Source: JBLNDG01 sp050261415 (GTDB lineage Bacteria; Bacillota; Clostridia; Lutisporales; Lutisporaceae). From it: 15,193 nucleotides of DNA. This document shows positions 13,881-15,193 of the stretch, piece by piece. Position 1 is the first letter of the stretch. The number at the start of each line of letters is the position of its first letter. The notes beneath the pieces are model-generated. The model searched no databases. It was given only the letters and a program-made list of their open reading frames with translations, and was not told the DNA's origin. The stretch lies in the NCBI GenBank assembly GCA_050261415.1, contig JBLNDG010000167.1:1-15193 (forward strand), given 5' to 3'. The position numbers and the translations under genes are program-made.

Positions 13881-14004
13881 TTTCAACTCTCTCCCAACTG
13901 AATAAATTTCTTGGGTTTGGCTATGATTTCTTTAATACATTAATTATACTAATTAATACTAAGTTAATAAAGGTTTATATATATCTTTAACGTTTCATTT
14001 ACAT

Positions 14005-14037
14005 CACTAAACATCTTACATGGAATTCATATATTGC
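14005..14037 (+). repeat. 33-bp dispersed repeat, copy 2
   Basis: It runs from CACTAAACATCTTACATGGA to the TGC at 14037. It differs from copy 1 (7989-8021) at four positions. It lies about 120 bases upstream of fumA on the opposite sense, the same relation copy 1 has to the ferredoxin gene. Confidence 0.7.
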
Positions 14038-14160
14038 AAAAAGTACATATATCAAAGATGATTGCAGAAAAAACTGGTCAATATTTGTCGGTTTTTAATA
14101 ATATATGTTTACTTAGCACCTTATCATTCTATATAATTATATTGAAATCAATAAATTTTT

Positions 14161-14196
14161 ATTGTGATAGCACAATGGTATCTATCAGCATATAAT
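14161..14196 (+). promoter_or_regulatory. Palindrome plus -10 element upstream of the YtvI-like gene
   Basis: ATTGTG-ATAG-CACAAT (14161-14176) is a perfect inverted repeat. TGATAG (14165-14170) and CTATCA (14182-14187) form a second one overlapping it. A perfect TATAAT (14191-14196) follows, but the -35 position holds TAGCAC. So the palindrome sits where the -35 should be, as for an activator or repressor site. CATATAAT also fits a sigma-E-type -10 (CATAYANT), which would suit a sporulation gene, but I see no matching -35. Confidence 0.4.
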
Positions 14197-14236
14197 ATAT
14201 AACTCATAATAGTACTTTCGTAGTGGGAGTGATGAT

Positions 14237-15193
14237 ATGATCCGTACGGAAATTGAGAAGTACATACATCTGATATTAAAAATACTTGTTTATGCAATTT
14301 TAGCGTTTATAGTCTATCTTGTATTTAAAATGCTGTTCATATACTTTATGCCTTTCGTGGTGGCATTTATACTGTCACTGATAATTGAGCCCATAGTCAA
14401 GTTCTTCCAGAAGTTTAAGATAGGAAGGGGTTTTTCTGTTGTACTGTCATTAATTTTATTTCTGGGAGGATTCATAACGTTTTCCGTATTTGCAGTAACC
14501 AGGATAGTACTTGAGCTTACAAAAATGTACGACAGGCTCCCAAATTACTATGATAGACTTTACGGCCTTGCTACTGATATAGTACAACAGGCAACAAATT
14601 TATATCTGCAGCTTCCTCCGGAGGCAACCAATATAACTCAGGATATGGTTAAAACAATTTTCCAAAAGTTCACCGGAATTCTGACTCATACGACTACTTT
14701 CCTTATAAATACTATATCTGCACTGCCGAGTACTGCTGTTTTCTTGATAATTTCATTAATTGCAACCTTCTTCCTTACAAAGGATAAGTATATGATAAAG
14801 GACTTTGTTTTCAGACAGCTGCCGGATACGTGGAGCACCAAGCTTACATCACTGAAAACAGATCTTTTCATGGCGCTTATAGGTTTTATCAAAGCCCAAT
14901 CGATAATATTATCTATAACCTTCATTGAGTCATTTATTGGTTTAACCATTATAGGCTTTGATTATGCCTTTACAATTGCAATAATAATAGCTCTTGTTGA
15001 TATTTTACCGGTGCTTGGAACCGGGAGCATATACGTGCCTTGGGCTATAACGAATTTCATATGGGGAAATTACAGGCTTGGGATATCGCTTCTTGTTCTA
15101 TACGGTATTATCGTGGTTGTAAGGTATATGATCGAACCCAAGATAGTCGGTCAACAGCTCGGGATACATCCTGTAGTAGCTTTAATGTCCATG
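14237..15193 (+). CDS. ytvI: YtvI/AI-2E transporter family membrane protein (cut by window end)
   Basis: The first 319 codons of a multi-spanning membrane protein, open to the window edge; the family is about 350 residues. It begins MIRTEIEKYIHLILKILVYA. Hydrophobic segments occur near residues 14-32, 33-50, 65-90, 155-180, 215-245 and 248-300, in the pattern of the AI-2E family. The conserved DILPVLGTG and EPKIVGQQLGIHPVVALMSM are present. Within that family, the long N-terminal paired helices and sporeformer context suggest YtvI, called a sporulation integral membrane protein; its exact role is unknown. The start is ATG 14237, because GGGAG (14225-14229) is 7 bases away while an ATG at 14232 is too close and out of frame. 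Other AI-2E paralogues remain possible. Confidence 0.8.
   Translation, partial: MIRTEIEKYIHLILKILVYAILAFIVYLVFKMLFIYFMPFVVAFILSLIIEPIVKFFQKFKIGRGFSVVLSLILFLGGFITFSVFAVTRIVLELTKMYDRLPNYYDRLYGLATDIVQQATNLYLQLPPEATNITQDMVKTIFQKFTGILTHTTTFLINTISALPSTAVFLIISLIATFFLTKDKYMIKDFVFRQLPDTWSTKLTSLKTDLFMALIGFIKAQSIILSITFIESFIGLTIIGFDYAFTIAIIIALVDILPVLGTGSIYVPWAITNFIWGNYRLGISLLVLYGIIVVVRYMIEPKIVGQQLGIHPVVALMSM

Larger units (their letters stand above)
13881..14236. other. Divergent intergenic region between fumA and the YtvI-like gene
   Basis: 356 bases, strongly AT-rich, with no coding frame. On the minus strand it holds a perfect -10 TATAAT (13948-13943) for the fum array with a poor -35 (TTTATT at 17 bases). 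In the middle lies a second copy of the 33-bp repeat. Near the right end are a palindrome and a perfect -10 for the plus-strand gene. Confidence 0.6.

Noticed and set aside
14686..14949. 87-residue minus-strand reading frame
   Set aside because: Antisense to the YtvI-like gene, whose conserved family motifs define the coding strand.

Overview
The window looks like chromosome from a spore-forming, anaerobic member of the Clostridia. The evidence is low GC content, strong AGGAGG-type ribosome sites, several TTG starts, a clostridial 2[4Fe-4S] ferredoxin, two-subunit class I fumarase, citrate lyase maturation genes, CwlD and YtvI spore proteins, and the yaaQ-yaaR-holB-ricT...trmN6-rsmI / abrB gene order known from Bacillus and clostridia. 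I cannot name the species.

Left region (1-2710): a citrate-lyase maturation pair on the minus strand, citG and then citC (cut by the window edge). citC seems to have its own promoter and an 18-bp perfect palindrome in its leader. Divergent to citG, two tandem half-size AbrB-type membrane proteins make a split version of a transporter that is usually one chain. A 14-bp box is shared by the citC and transporter promoters.

Middle-left (2709-5801): a Rieske-FAD oxidoreductase (YhfW type) on the minus strand, and cwlD and a small AbrB-type transcription factor on the plus strand.

Middle (5809-7892), all minus strand: trmN6 and rsmI overlap by one base. Just after rsmI is a 65-codon DUF1858 redox-disulfide gene with an in-frame TGA exactly where the family has the second cysteine of its CLGC motif. 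The frame and the family resemblance continue to a normal stop, and a stem-loop follows the TGA. I read it as a selenoprotein that ordinary gene callers would miss; this is the main find of the window. A 56-aa ferredoxin lies upstream of trmN6.

Right-middle (8244-13880): a long minus-strand array, fumA-fumB-(yaaO-like PLP decarboxylase)-darA/yaaQ-yaaR-holB-ricT, with short gaps or overlaps, probably one operon. It joins fumarase, a decarboxylase, a c-di-AMP receptor, the clamp-loader delta' subunit and an RNA-processing factor. tmk, which sits between yaaO and yaaQ in B. subtilis, is absent. A 206-bp palindromic repeat element lies between ricT and the ferredoxin gene.

Right edge (14237-15193): the start of a YtvI/AI-2E family membrane protein on the plus strand, cut by the window end. 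The two large intergenic gaps (7893-8243 and 13881-14236) share a 33-bp dispersed repeat.
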